64,000 bases of DNA from Glacieibacterium sp965200405. GTDB taxonomy: Bacteria > Pseudomonadota > Alphaproteobacteria > Sphingomonadales > Sphingomonadaceae. Under the pieces are notes generated by a model, which saw only the letters and a list, made by a program, of their open reading frames with translations, was not told the origin of the DNA and did no database searches. Made by a program: the position numbers and the translations under genes. How positions within the stretch are numbered: position 1 is the first letter of the stretch; the number at the start of each line of letters is the position of its first letter. Positions 1 through 10,010 of the stretch are shown piece by piece. Location of the stretch: the NCBI RefSeq assembly GCF_965200405.1, contig NZ_OZ241356.1, positions 3,534,001 through 3,598,000 of the forward strand, in the 5' to 3' direction.

Positions 1-524
1 ATGAAGCGACGCTCCTCGACGTCGTTGATATGCATGTACTCGACGCCGACGTTACCGCAGTAGTTGGCGCGCAGCACGGTCACCAGATCGCGGATGGTGG
101 CGCTTTCCATGCCGAGATGGCCGCCGATATAGACTTCGCGGTCGAGGTCGCCCTCGTTGAAGCCGTGATATTCCGGCGTCAGGTCGGCGGGCAGCTCGCG
201 CTTCGACAGCCCGAGCGGGTCGAGGTTGGCGGCAAGATGGCCACGCACCCGATAGGTGCGGATCAGCATCAGCGCGGCGATCGAATCCTGCGCGGCGCGA
301 CGGACGGCATCGGCATCGGGGGCAACGGCGGTGGGTGCAGCAGCGGCGGCAGCGGGCGCGACCGGCGCCCCGGCCTTGGGCTTGTCGGCCTTCGGCGGCA
401 GCACGATGGTCGCGGCATCGAGCGACCGAGTCAGCTCGTCCCCGGCAACCACTGGCCAGTCGGCGCGACCCCATGATGGGCCGGCGCTATCCTCCGCCGT
501 CGGCAGCAACGCCTCGTAATCCAT
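1..524 (-). CDS. sucA: 2-oxoglutarate dehydrogenase E1 component (partial, C-terminus beyond window)
   Basis: This is the thiamine-diphosphate-dependent E1 subunit of the 2-oxoglutarate dehydrogenase complex in the TCA cycle. Only about 174 residues lie in the window. The readable part matches the family: GPSWGRADWP near residue 16, an Ala/Pro-rich linker near 50-75, then ALMLIRTYRVRGHLAANLDP and the YHGF...YMHI region ending in EERRFI. The ATG at 524 has an AAGGA ribosome binding site six bases upstream. The start is odd: SucA normally begins with about 50-60 residues containing an FLSG-NAxYI/VExLY motif that helps bind E2, and this is absent. An in-frame ATG at 563 adds only 13 residues without the motif, and the VOC gene ends at 613, so there is no room for the usual N-terminus. 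It is last seen in the mdh-bioB-sucC-sucD-VOC-sucA operon. Confidence 0.88.
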   Translation of the reverse strand, partial: MDYEALLPTAEDSAGPSWGRADWPVVAGDELTRSLDAATIVLPPKADKPKAGAPVAPAAAAAAPTAVAPDADAVRRAAQDSIAALMLIRTYRVRGHLAANLDPLGLSKRELPADLTPEYHGFNEGDLDREVYIGGHLGMESATIRDLVTVLRANYCGNVGVEYMHINDVEERRF

Positions 525-612
525 TACGCGTCCTTCTCGCACTCGCCCGGCGATGTAGCGGCGCATGTCGCCAATGTCACCCGCTACGGACGCATGGCTC
601 GCATGTTTACCG

Positions 613-992
613 TTAGTGGCGCCCGGAACGAAAGTTCAATTCCAGCAGGATACCGTTCGGCTCGGTGACGAAGACCTGCTTGAGATCGCTCGCGACGACG
701 TGATTGCAACGGTATGCGATGCCCAGCCGGTCGAGACGCGCCGTCATTGCATCATGGCCGCTGCAATCGAGCGCGACATGATCGAGCGGGCCGGTATCGC
801 CGCTGCCCCGGGCCGGCGCTGAATCGAGATGAAACAGCGCGCGGCCGGTGCCGTCGTAGATCCAGGTATAGCGCGCCGGATCGAGTCCGCTGATCGGCGG
901 TCCGGCGGTGAGCTCGAGCACGTCGGTGAAGAACCGCACCGTCTCGCTCATCGAGACAGTGCGGATATTGACGTGATCGAGCCCGTTGACAG

Positions 993-996
<4 letters not shown>
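613..996 (-). CDS. VOC family (glyoxalase/dioxygenase superfamily) protein
   Basis: This 127-residue protein carries a single vicinal-oxygen-chelate fold. It starts with GLDHVNIRTVSM, where the histidine is the usual first metal ligand. A central LDHVALDC supplies another histidine, and the C-terminus EPNGILLELNF contains the usual terminal glutamate. VOC proteins bind a divalent metal and act as isomerases, lyases, dioxygenases or resistance proteins; the substrate cannot be told from sequence. Its start overlaps the end of sucD by four bases (ATGA type), and sucA begins about 90 bases downstream, so it is translated as part of the TCA-cycle operon. A VOC gene between sucD and sucA is unusual. 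Methylmalonyl-CoA epimerase is one VOC activity that would fit succinyl-CoA metabolism, but I see no evidence specific to it. Confidence 0.8.
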
Positions 997-3063
<2,067 letters not shown>

Positions 3064-3067
<4 letters not shown>

Positions 3068-4053
3068 GCGAATGCCTCCATCGGGCTCAGCCCAAGCTTT
3101 TCGAACAGGCGGGTATCACGATCGACCCCGGGATTGGCAGTGGTCAGCAAGCGGTCGCCGACGAATATCGAATTGGCCCCGGCAAGGAAACACAGCGCCT
3201 GCGTCTCGTCGCTCATCGCCTCGCGGCCCGCGGACAGCCGGACCATCGCGTCGGGCATGGTGATGCGGGCGACCGCCACAGTGCGCGCGAACTCGATGCC
3301 GTCGATGGCGGGCGCGGCGCCCGACAGGATGGCGTCGCCCAGCGGCGTCCCGGCGATCGGCACCAGGCCGTTGATCGGCACGCTGCCCGGATGCTCGGGC
3401 ATCGTCGCCAGCGTCGCGATCAGGCCGATGCGATCCTCGCGGCTCTCGCCCATGCCGATGATGCCGCCGCAGCACACGCCGATGCCCGCCCCGCGAACGT
3501 TCGCCACGGTGTCGAGCCGGTCGTCATAGGTCCGCGTCGTCACGACATCGGCATAGAACTCGCGCGAAGTGTCGATGTTGTGGTTGTAATAATCCAGCCC
3601 GGCCTCGGCCAGCACCGCCGTCTGTGCCGGGCTGAGCATGCCCAGCGTCATGCACGTCTCCAGCCCAAGCGCGCGGACCCCGGTGACCATCGCCGCCAGC
3701 GCCGGCAGGTCGCGGTCCTTGGGGTTCTTCCACGCCGCGCCCATGCAGAAGCGCGACGCCCCGCCGTCACGGGCGCGCGTCGCCTCGGCGATGACCTCGG
3801 CAACCGGCATCAGCTTGTCGGCCTTGACCCCGGTCATGAAGTTCACCGACTGCGCACAATATCCGCAATCCTCCGGGCAACCGCCGGTCTTGATCGACAG
3901 CAGCTGCGACTTCTGCACCTTGGTCGGGTCGAACCGCGCCCGGTGCACCGTCTGGGCGCGAAACATCAGCTCGACGAACGGCAGGTCGAACAGCCCGGCG
4001 ATCTCCAGCCGGGTCCAGTCGTTGCGCACCACCGGGGCAGCTCCCAGGCTCAC
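3064..4053 (-). CDS. bioB: biotin synthase (radical SAM)
   Basis: BioB inserts sulfur into dethiobiotin to make biotin, the last step of biotin synthesis. The protein has 329 residues. The radical-SAM cluster motif GGCPEDCGYCAQS places the three 4Fe-4S cysteines at residues 59, 63 and 66. Other family hallmarks are RFCMGAAWKNPKDRD, the YYNHNIDTSREFY segment and GVCCGGIIGMGES. The C-terminal ALCFLAGANSIFVGDRLLTT is also typical. The ATG overlaps the mdh stop by four bases and the end overlaps sucC by four bases, so the gene is embedded between two TCA-cycle genes rather than near other bio genes. No bioF, bioA or bioD is present in the window. The function is secure; the location is the oddity. 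Confidence 0.97.
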
Positions 4054-5012
4054 GCCAGCGAGCCGTCGATCGCCTTGCAGGCCACCAGCAGTTCCTTGAC
4101 CGCTTCGACCGAGACGTCGAGGTTGCCCTTGGCTTCGTCATCGAGGGCGATCTCGACGATCTGCTCGACGCCGCCGGCACCGATGACGACCGGCACGCCG
4201 ACGTACAGATTGTCGATGCCGTACTGGCCGGTCAGGTGGGCGGCGGCCGGGAGCAGGCGCTTCTGGTCGTACAGATAGGCCTCGGCCATCGCGATGCCGC
4301 TGGTCGCCGGGGCGTAATAGGCCGAGCCGGTCTTGAGCAGGCCGACGATCTCGCCGCCGCCGGAGCGGGTGCGGGCGACGATCGCGTCGATGCGCGCCTG
4401 CGTCGAGCGGCCCATCTTGATCAGGTCAGGGACCGGGATGCCCGAGACGGTCGAGTAGGAGATGACCGGGACCATCGTGTCGCCGTGGCCGCCGAGCACG
4501 AAGCTGGTGACATCCTTGACCGAAACCTGGAACTCCTCGGCGAGGAAGTGGCTGAAGCGCGACGAATCGAGCACGCCCGCCATGCCGACGACCATGTTGT
4601 GCGGCAGGCCGGAGAATTCGCGCAGCGCCCAGACCATCGCGTCGAGCGGGTTGGTGATGCAGATCACGAAGGCGCCGGGGGCGTTGGCGGCGATGCCCTC
4701 GCCGACGGCCTTCATGACCTTGAGGTTGATGCCGAGCAGGTCGTCGCGGCTCATGCCTGGCTTGCGCGCCACGCCGGCGGTGACGATGATGACGTCGGCG
4801 CCGGCGATGTCGGCATAGTCGTTGGTCCCGGTGATCTTGCCGGCAAAGCCTTCGACCGGACCGCACTGCGACAGGTCGAGCGCCTTGCCCTGCGGCACGC
4901 CCTCGACGACGTCGAACAGCACCACGTCGCCAAGCTCCTTGAGCGCGGCGAGATGCGCCAGCGTCCCACCGATGTTGCCGGCGCCGATGAGGGCGATCTT
5001 GTTGCGTGCCAT
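4050..5012 (-). CDS. mdh: malate dehydrogenase (NAD, lactate/malate dehydrogenase type)
   Basis: This enzyme oxidises malate to oxaloacetate with NAD in the TCA cycle. It is 320 residues, the usual length for the LDH-like bacterial MDH. The Rossmann glycine motif GAGNIGGT is at residues 10-17, followed by DVVEGVPQGKALDL. ITNPLDAMVW and the catalytic histidine loop GGHGDTMVP follow. The frame stays open upstream to 5378, but MARNKIALIG at 5012 is the family N-terminus and has a GGAG ribosome binding site nine bases upstream. It is the promoter-proximal gene of the operon and its TGA overlaps the bioB ATG. A divergent membrane-protein gene starts at 5137. Confidence 0.96.
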   Translation of the reverse strand: MARNKIALIGAGNIGGTLAHLAALKELGDVVLFDVVEGVPQGKALDLSQCGPVEGFAGKITGTNDYADIAGADVIIVTAGVARKPGMSRDDLLGINLKVMKAVGEGIAANAPGAFVICITNPLDAMVWALREFSGLPHNMVVGMAGVLDSSRFSHFLAEEFQVSVKDVTSFVLGGHGDTMVPVISYSTVSGIPVPDLIKMGRSTQARIDAIVARTRSGGGEIVGLLKTGSAYYAPATSGIAMAEAYLYDQKRLLPAAAHLTGQYGIDNLYVGVPVVIGAGGVEQIVEIALDDEAKGNLDVSVEAVKELLVACKAIDGSLA

Positions 5013-5136
5013 GTCGAATATCTCCGTGTCGGCGCGGGGGCGCGGATGGGGGCGATGAGGGTGCGGGCGGGGGATAGCCCGGTTGCCGCGCCCCCGCAAC
5101 CGTGACAGGCTTTGCTTTTGAGAGGAGCTTCGACGG

Positions 5137-5796
5137 ATGGACAGGGTACGCGCGGCACGCGGCGCGACGGTGGCGGGTATTGCCACGCTGGTACTGAGCT
5201 GGTGGTTCACCACCCAGGCCGCGGTGGCGTGCAGCGACGGCGGCCCGGTCAGCGCCACCAGTGCACTCGGCGCGTTCCAGATGGCGCGCAACCCCGAGGC
5301 GGTCAGCGCCGCGATCGGCTGCACCGAGCGACTGCACGTGCTCAACAGCATGAATCGCGCCGATTTGATCGCCTTCATCCCGAGCTATGGCCTGCTGGTC
5401 GTGCTGGCGACGGTGGCGCTGGCGAGCGGGCGGCTGCGGCGCGTGGCGCTGCTGTTGTTCGGTATCGCGCTGCTCGGCGATGTCGTCGAGACGGCGACGC
5501 AATTGTGGATCGGCGGGCGCTGGCCGTTCGTCACACAGCCGATGATGGGTCTGCTGGCGGCGGGCAGCGCGGCCAAGTTCGCCGGGCTGTCGGTCGGTTG
5601 CGGCGCGTTGGGGCTGGCGATGCTCCAGCATCTGCGCGGCATGACGCGCTGGCTCGGGCTGGGGGTCGCGGTGTTCGGGCTGCTCGGGCTGACGGTGTTC
5701 GTCAAGACCGGCGCGCCGTTCCTGTCGCTGGCGATCCTGCTGCTCGTCGCGGCGTGCGCGATCAATGCGCGGCGGCGAAAGGTGGAGGTGAGCTGA
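5137..5796 (+). CDS. hypothetical multi-spanning membrane protein
   Basis: I do not recognise this 219-residue protein. It has about five hydrophobic segments. The first, near residues 10-32 (TVAGIATLVLSWWFTTQAAVA), may be a signal anchor. Others lie near 85-100, 104-118, 140-165 and 172-208. A periplasmic loop between the first two contains two cysteines (ACSDGG and IGCTERLH) that could pair. The C-terminus is basic (NARRRKVEVS), consistent with a cytoplasmic end. The gene is divergent from mdh and followed by a REP-type double hairpin. An AGGAG ribosome binding site lies near 5121-5125. No catalytic motif is visible. Confidence 0.7.
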   Translation: MDRVRAARGATVAGIATLVLSWWFTTQAAVACSDGGPVSATSALGAFQMARNPEAVSAAIGCTERLHVLNSMNRADLIAFIPSYGLLVVLATVALASGRLRRVALLLFGIALLGDVVETATQLWIGGRWPFVTQPMMGLLAAGSAAKFAGLSVGCGALGLAMLQHLRGMTRWLGLGVAVFGLLGLTVFVKTGAPFLSLAILLLVAACAINARRRKVEVS

Positions 5797-5813
5797 GGCC
5801 GCAAAACACGACC

Positions 5814-5912
5814 GTCATCCCGGCGAAGGCCGGGACCCATTCAGCGCCCGCTTCGTGATCGCGAACCGACCCATAAACGAGCTGAATGGGTCCCGGCCTT
5901 CGCCGGGATGAC
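5814..5912. repeat. REP-like double hairpin, copy 1
   Basis: A perfect 32-base inverted repeat (5814-5845 and 5881-5912) surrounds a 35-base spacer. Each arm contains its own small hairpin, CCCGGC-GAAG-GCCGGG. The same 28-base core recurs at 8439-8541. It lies between convergent gene ends (membrane protein and zapE), as expected of intergenic REP/BIME elements, and may also help end transcription from both sides. Confidence 0.9.
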
Positions 5913-5922
5913 AAAGCAGAAC

Positions 5923-7032
5923 TCAGCCTAACCCATGCCCCTGCGACAGATACTCCGCCGACTGCATCTCCATCAGTCGCGACACCGTCCGCTCGAACTC
6001 GAATGCGCCGTCGCCCTCCGGGTACAGCTCGGCCGGTGGCACGTCGGCGGCGACCAGCAGATTGACGTGGTACTCGTACAACGTGTCGATCAGCGTGACG
6101 AAGCGCGCCGCGTCGTTGCGCTGGTCGGGTGACAGTCGAGGGACGCCGACGATCAGCACGGTATGATATTTGCGCGCCACCGCCAGGTAATCCGCGGTCC
6201 CCAGCGCCTGCTTGCACAGCCGCGCGAACGAGAACACCGCGACGCCTTTAAGCGACTTGGGCACGAACAGCGTCCGCCCGCCCGGCACCGGGATCGTCTC
6301 CGACGGCACGTTCCCGCTGTCGTCGGGCGAGAAGTCGGTCATCCGGAAGAACGCCGCGCGCATCGCGTCGGTCGCCTCGGGGCCGTTCGGCGTGAACCAG
6401 GTCGGCCCGCCACCCAGCCGCGCCATGCGATAGTCGGTCGGACCGTTGAGCCCGATGACCTCCAGCTTGCTCTCCAGCAGCGCGATGAACGGCAGGAACA
6501 GCTGGCGGTTGAGGCCGTCCTTGTACAGGTCGTGCGGCGGCCGGTTGCTGGTCGTGACGATCGTCACCCCGGCCTCGAACAGCGCCGTGAACAGCCGCGA
6601 CATGATCGCTGCGTCGGCGACATCGCGGACCTGCATCTCGTCGAAGCACAACAGCCGCGCCGACGCCGCGACATCGGCGGCGACGGCGGGGATCGGGTCC
6701 TCGTTCGACGACGCGCGGTGACGGTGGATGTCGGCGTGGATCTCCAGCATGAACTCGTTGAAGTGGACGCGCCGCTTCGGCTGGACCGTCGCATGCGCGA
6801 AGAACAGGTCCATCAGCATCGACTTGCCGCGCCCGACGCCGCCCCACAGGTAGATGCCCTTGGGCGGCTCCGGCGGCTTACCGAACAGGCGGGTCAGCAG
6901 CCCCGACTTGTGCTGGACCGCCAGCGCACGACGCAGCGCGAACAGGCGGTTCGCCGCCGACGCCTGTTCCGGATCGGGCCGCAGCTCGCCGGCCGCGACC
7001 AGTGCATCATAGGCCGAGCGTGAGTCTGGCAA
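5923..7032 (-). CDS. zapE: cell division protein ZapE / AFG1-family ATPase
   Basis: ZapE belongs to the AFG1 family of AAA-like ATPases. In Escherichia coli it acts at the Z-ring during constriction; mitochondrial relatives help turn over respiratory-chain subunits. The 369-residue protein has Walker A GGVGRGKS at residues 64-71, preceded by the family segment PPKGIYLWG. The RRVHFNEFMLEIH segment follows near 87-99, and Walker B LLCFDEMQV places the acidic pair at 131-132. VTTSNRPPHDLYKDGLNRQLFLPFI is the sensor-1 region. The start lies four bases after the stop of the thioesterase gene, so the two are probably cotranscribed. Its end faces the REP-like hairpin. Confidence 0.93.
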   Translation of the reverse strand: MPDSRSAYDALVAAGELRPDPEQASAANRLFALRRALAVQHKSGLLTRLFGKPPEPPKGIYLWGGVGRGKSMLMDLFFAHATVQPKRRVHFNEFMLEIHADIHRHRASSNEDPIPAVAADVAASARLLCFDEMQVRDVADAAIMSRLFTALFEAGVTIVTTSNRPPHDLYKDGLNRQLFLPFIALLESKLEVIGLNGPTDYRMARLGGGPTWFTPNGPEATDAMRAAFFRMTDFSPDDSGNVPSETIPVPGGRTLFVPKSLKGVAVFSFARLCKQALGTADYLAVARKYHTVLIVGVPRLSPDQRNDAARFVTLIDTLYEYHVNLLVAADVPPAELYPEGDGAFEFERTVSRLMEMQSAEYLSQGHGLG

Positions 7033-7035
7033 ACT

Positions 7036-7515
7036 TCAGTCTCCGGCCGCGCTGGGGGTCGGTGGCACCGGCGCGCCGGGTGGCCGCGTGATCTTGCGCA
7101 TCGTGCCCGTGAACGAGCAGACGATGGTGTCGCCCTGCTTGAGCAGGCCGCGCACGAACAGCATCTTGCCGGTTTCCTTGAGGATCTCGCCGGTCGCGTC
7201 GATCGGCTCGCCGACGATGCCGCCGCTCAGGAAATCGGTGGCGCACGACAGCGTCACCGCGCCGCTTTTCTGCAGCTGGGGAAAGATGAAGGCGAACATC
7301 GACATGTCGATGAACGACATCAGGAAGCCGCCGTGCAGGAAGCCGAGGCCGTTGGAATGGCGGCGGTCGGTCGGCATCCGGCATTCGACCGTGCCGTTGG
7401 GCATCGGGCGGAAGTAGAAGTCGCCGAGCAGGTCGTGGAAGCGGCCCTGGTTGGCGCGGGGCCAGCGGTGCCAACCGGCGAAATCGCCGTCGTCAATGGG
7501 TTCAGGAGGAGGCAT
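7036..7515 (-). CDS. PaaI-family hotdog-fold thioesterase
   Basis: This 159-residue protein has the hotdog fold of small acyl-CoA thioesterases. The signature NGLGFLHGGFLMSFIDMSMF near residues 55-74 contains the HGG helix-cap motif of the PaaI/YdiI group. SCATDFLSGGIVGEPIDATGEI is the following strand region. The N-terminal 30 residues are hydrophilic and variable. It probably hydrolyses an aryl- or acyl-CoA; the substrate cannot be inferred. It lies directly upstream of zapE with three bases between them and is divergent from the Nudix gene at 7591. Confidence 0.85.
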   Translation of the reverse strand: MPPPEPIDDGDFAGWHRWPRANQGRFHDLLGDFYFRPMPNGTVECRMPTDRRHSNGLGFLHGGFLMSFIDMSMFAFIFPQLQKSGAVTLSCATDFLSGGIVGEPIDATGEILKETGKMLFVRGLLKQGDTIVCSFTGTMRKITRPPGAPVPPTPSAAGD

Positions 7516-7590
7516 GCGCCTGCGTTAAGCTGCCGCGCCTGCGAAGGAAAGCCCTTGTGGCGCCGGCGTCTCTCACGCTTATCAGGCGAC

Positions 7591-8379
7591 ATGGACCAGA
7601 GCACCGCCGCCGCGACCGTCATCCTGCTGCGCGAAACGGCGGCGGGGCTGGAGCTGCTGCTCACCCAGCGCTCGCGCCGATTGGGCTTTGCCGGGGGCGC
7701 GATGGTCTTCCCCGGCGGCAAGGTCGACGTGGGCGATCTGGCGGTGGCGCGCGACCCGATATCGGCGAGCGGCTTCGGCGGGCTGTCCGATGCCGACGCC
7801 GCCGCTCGCATCGCGGCATCGCGCGAGACGCTGGAGGAGGTCGGCGTGCTGCTCTCCGACGGCCCGCCGCTCGACGCCACGACCCTGGCCGATTGGCGCG
7901 GCCGCTTCATCGCCGTGCCCGACGAGGCGGAGGCAGCGACCTATGCCGCCTTCCTCGCCGCCACCGGCCACCGTGCCGACGCCGCGCGGCTGCTGCCCTT
8001 CTCGCACTGGGTGCCGCCGGTCTCCGCCGGCCTGTCGCGCCGCTTCGACACGCTGTTCTATGTCGCCCGCGTCGATGCCGACACGGCGGTCGAGCCCGAT
8101 GGCGTCGAGGCCGTCGCCGCGCATTGGACGACACCCGCCGCCGCGCTGGTCGCCGCCGACGCGGGCGAGATCGGGCTGGTCTTCCCGACCCGCCGCAACA
8201 TTGAGCGCCTGGCACAATATGCGACCATCGCCGCGCTGACGGAGCGCCTCGCCGAACTGCCGCTGGTCCGCATCCAGCCCGAGGTCGTGGTGCGCGACGG
8301 GGTCGACTGGCTGACCATCCCCGCCGGTTGCGATTATCCGATTACCGAGGAACGCTTCGATACCGTGCGCCGGGAGTAG
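7591..8379 (+). CDS. Nudix hydrolase (NUDT19-like)
   Basis: Nudix hydrolases cleave nucleoside diphosphates linked to another group. The 262-residue protein begins AAATVILLRETAAGLELLLTQRS, a typical Nudix first strand. The box is split: GGKVDVGD near residues 42-49, then about 25 extra residues, then RETLEEVGVLL at 78-88. This long insertion between the glycine and REXXEEXG is characteristic of the NUDT7/NUDT19 coenzyme-A-type group, so a CoA-diphosphatase-like role is possible. Upstream in-frame codons exist, but the ATG at 7591 matches the domain start. Its stop codon lies inside a short tandem duplication (8369-8434) and a REP-like hairpin follows. Confidence 0.87.
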   Translation: MDQSTAAATVILLRETAAGLELLLTQRSRRLGFAGGAMVFPGGKVDVGDLAVARDPISASGFGGLSDADAAARIAASRETLEEVGVLLSDGPPLDATTLADWRGRFIAVPDEAEAATYAAFLAATGHRADAARLLPFSHWVPPVSAGLSRRFDTLFYVARVDADTAVEPDGVEAVAAHWTTPAAALVAADAGEIGLVFPTRRNIERLAQYATIAALTERLAELPLVRIQPEVVVRDGVDWLTIPAGCDYPITEERFDTVRRE

Positions 8380-8434
8380 GCGAGCGGCGGACTTGGTAAC
8401 GCCCCGGGAGTAGGAGCGCGCCGGGCTTGGTGAC
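8369..8434. repeat. imperfect tandem duplication across the Nudix stop codon
   Basis: Two roughly 32-base units share CCGGGAGTAGG at their start and CTTGGTRAC at their end: about 8369-8400 and 8402-8434. The first contains the stop codon of the Nudix gene and the second lies just after it, before the REP-like hairpin. Confidence 0.65.
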
Positions 8435-8438
8435 CCCC

Positions 8439-8541
8439 GTCATCCCGGCGAAGGCCGGGACCCATTCGGCAGCGGCTTTGGCTTAGAGAACGACCTAAGC
8501 CGAAAGCTTGCTAAATGGGTCCCGGCCTTCGCCGGGATGAC
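8439..8541. repeat. REP-like double hairpin, copy 2
   Basis: A perfect 28-base inverted repeat (8439-8466 and 8514-8541) has the same sequence as the core of copy 1 at 5814-5912. An inner imperfect inverted repeat (GCTTTGGCTTAG and CTAAGCCGAAAGC) extends the stem. It lies between the Nudix gene and the extensin-like gene. An ATG inside the right arm opens a frame into the next gene but is unlikely to be used. Confidence 0.9.
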
Positions 8542-8638
8542 GATCGCCGACCGACCCCCTCCCCTGCACCGCAGGCCGCCCCCCCCCTGCACCGCCGACC
8601 ACGCGGACCCCCCGCCCCCTTCGCCCGTTCACTCCGCC

Positions 8639-9322
8639 ATGCTTCCCCGCCTGCTGACCAACCTCGTACTGATCGTCATCGCGTGCCTGCTTGGGGTCAG
8701 GGCGTTCGAGTCGTTGAACTTTCTCCGGCCGGCGATGACCCCGGCCGATCTCGGCGAGCCGCTCGGCGCAGCGACGATGGCGAAGCTGGCGAGCGTCCGC
8801 GACGATCCGAAATGGTGCCGCGCCGTGCTCGGCTTCGACAAGGTCGCGTTCACCCCGGTCGCCGACCGCGTCACCGGCCCACGCTGCGGCTGGCAGGGCG
8901 CAGTGCGGCTGACCGGCGCCGGCCTCACTCCGCGCGGCCCGATGATGACCTGCCCGCTGGCGGTGGCGCTGACGGTCTGGGAGCGTGACGTCGTCCGTCC
9001 CGCGGCGCGCGCCCGGCTAAAGACCAGCCTGACCGGCCTCGACCATTATGGCACCTACAATTGCCGGTCGATCGCCGGCACCGATCGGTCCAGCCAGCAC
9101 GCCACCGCCAACGCCATCGACATCGCCGGCTTCCGGCTGGCACGCGGGCCGACAGTCACCGTCGCCCGCGACTGGCGCGGCGACGGACCGCGCGCCGCCT
9201 TCCTGCGCAGCGTCCATGAAGGCGCCTGCCGGGTCTTCGGCACGACGCTCGGTCCGGACTATAATGCCGCACATCACGACCATCTGCATCTCGACATGGC
9301 AGGCTGGAGTTTTTGCCGCTGA
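8639..9322 (+). CDS. extensin-like family protein (membrane-anchored or exported)
   Basis: This 227-residue protein carries the bacterial extensin-like C-terminal domain found widely in alphaproteobacteria. These are probably cell-wall-associated proteins, and the fold shows D-Ala-D-Ala-peptidase-like H...D...H features. A hydrophobic N-terminal segment (LLTNLVLIVIACLLGVRAFE) is a signal anchor. Key regions are WCRAVL, CGWQGAVRL, MTCPLAVAL and YGTYNCRSI, with HATANAIDIAGFRL and HHDHLHLDMAGW supplying conserved His and Asp. At least five cysteines suggest periplasmic disulfides. The frame opens at 8537 inside the REP hairpin; I chose the ATG at 8639 because the intervening sequence is low-complexity and proline-rich. 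Confidence 0.85.
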   Translation: MLPRLLTNLVLIVIACLLGVRAFESLNFLRPAMTPADLGEPLGAATMAKLASVRDDPKWCRAVLGFDKVAFTPVADRVTGPRCGWQGAVRLTGAGLTPRGPMMTCPLAVALTVWERDVVRPAARARLKTSLTGLDHYGTYNCRSIAGTDRSSQHATANAIDIAGFRLARGPTVTVARDWRGDGPRAAFLRSVHEGACRVFGTTLGPDYNAAHHDHLHLDMAGWSFCR

Positions 9323-9381
9323 CCGGCGAGGGAGCCGCGCCGGTCGACCGTAACCCTCAGGCAATCACGGAGAATCGTCGG

Positions 9382-9717
9382 ATGCATAGCCGCCACCATG
9401 CTGCGATCATCGTCACCTGCACGATCGCGACCTTCGTGGTGGCGCTGTGGACGGCCAGCGCCCAGCCGGCGCCCGCTCCGTCAACGCCTGCTCCGTCAAC
9501 GCCCGCCGCCGTCGCGCCCTCCACCGCCGATCGGCGCGAACGCATCATGGCACTCGACACCGATCACGACGGACGCTGGAGCCGGGCGGAATGGCTGGCA
9601 GGTGGCCGCAGCGAGCGGGCCTTCGCGACGATCGACGCGGACCACGACGGCTTCCTGACCCAGGACGAACTCAGGGCCGGCATGGCCCTGATGCAGCGGG
9701 CCCGCGCCGAACGCTAG
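9382..9717 (+). CDS. EF-hand domain exported protein
   Basis: This small 111-residue protein has an N-terminal signal sequence (HAAIIVTCTIATFVVALWTASA) followed by an Ala/Pro/Ser linker. The linker has a repeated APSTP unit encoded by short tandem repeats. Two EF-hand calcium loops follow: DTDHDGRWSRAEW and DADHDGFLTQDEL, each with Asp at positions 1, 3 and 5 and Glu at 12. It is expected to bind calcium in the periplasm; the partner is unknown. The ATG at 9382 is preferred over earlier in-frame codons because it begins the signal peptide. It is convergent with the small acidic protein gene at 9724. Confidence 0.8.
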   Translation: MHSRHHAAIIVTCTIATFVVALWTASAQPAPAPSTPAPSTPAAVAPSTADRRERIMALDTDHDGRWSRAEWLAGGRSERAFATIDADHDGFLTQDELRAGMALMQRARAER

Positions 9718-9723
9718 GCTGCG

Positions 9724-9981
9724 TCACTCGCCATCGAGTGGCGGCGGCTCCGGCGTGTCACCCTTGTAACCGCTCGACGGCGCCGGGTCGGAGCCGCGGC
9801 CGGGCTGGGTGTTCGACGGCGGATCGCTCGACGGAAAGGTCTCGTCCAGCCCGATGTCCAGCTTGGCGTCCTCGTTCTTGGGATTGCGCTTCAGCTCGGG
9901 ATGCTGCTCGGCGTCCATGCCGTCGCGGTGCTCCGAATTGGGTGGCGTCTCGTCGTGTGCGAGGGGGCGGTCGTCGGCCAT
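9724..9981 (-). CDS. small hydrophilic protein with FPSSDPP motif
   Basis: This 85-residue acidic, probably disordered protein contains LDETFPSSDPPSNTQPGRG near the C-terminus. Small proteins with a DETFPASDPP-type motif are common in sphingomonads and related bacteria but have no assigned function that I know of. The rest is rich in Asp, Glu, Pro and His, with no hydrophobic core. The frame stays open far upstream across the opposite strand of uvrA; the ATG at 9981 has GGAG eight bases upstream, and an ATG at 9987 is an alternative. A possible general-stress (EcfG) promoter lies about 30 bases upstream. uvrA is divergent at 10129. Confidence 0.7.
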   Translation of the reverse strand: MADDRPLAHDETPPNSEHRDGMDAEQHPELKRNPKNEDAKLDIGLDETFPSSDPPSNTQPGRGSDPAPSSGYKGDTPEPPPLDGE

Positions 9982-10010
9982 GTCCATGTCTCCGTAACGA
10001 GGGCTTTCAC

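Noticed and set aside
525..612. Frameshifted SucA N-terminus upstream of 524
   Set aside because: I read the minus-strand sequence here and found no FLSG or NAxYVExLY-like segment.
8537..8638. Upstream ATG start for the extensin-like protein
   Set aside because: It lies inside the REP-like hairpin and would add a Pro-rich low-complexity stretch before the signal anchor; the ATG at 8639 is better.
9480..9515. Short direct repeats in the EF-hand gene as a regulatory repeat
   Set aside because: They are in frame and encode the Ala/Pro/Ser linker repeats, so they are coding low complexity.
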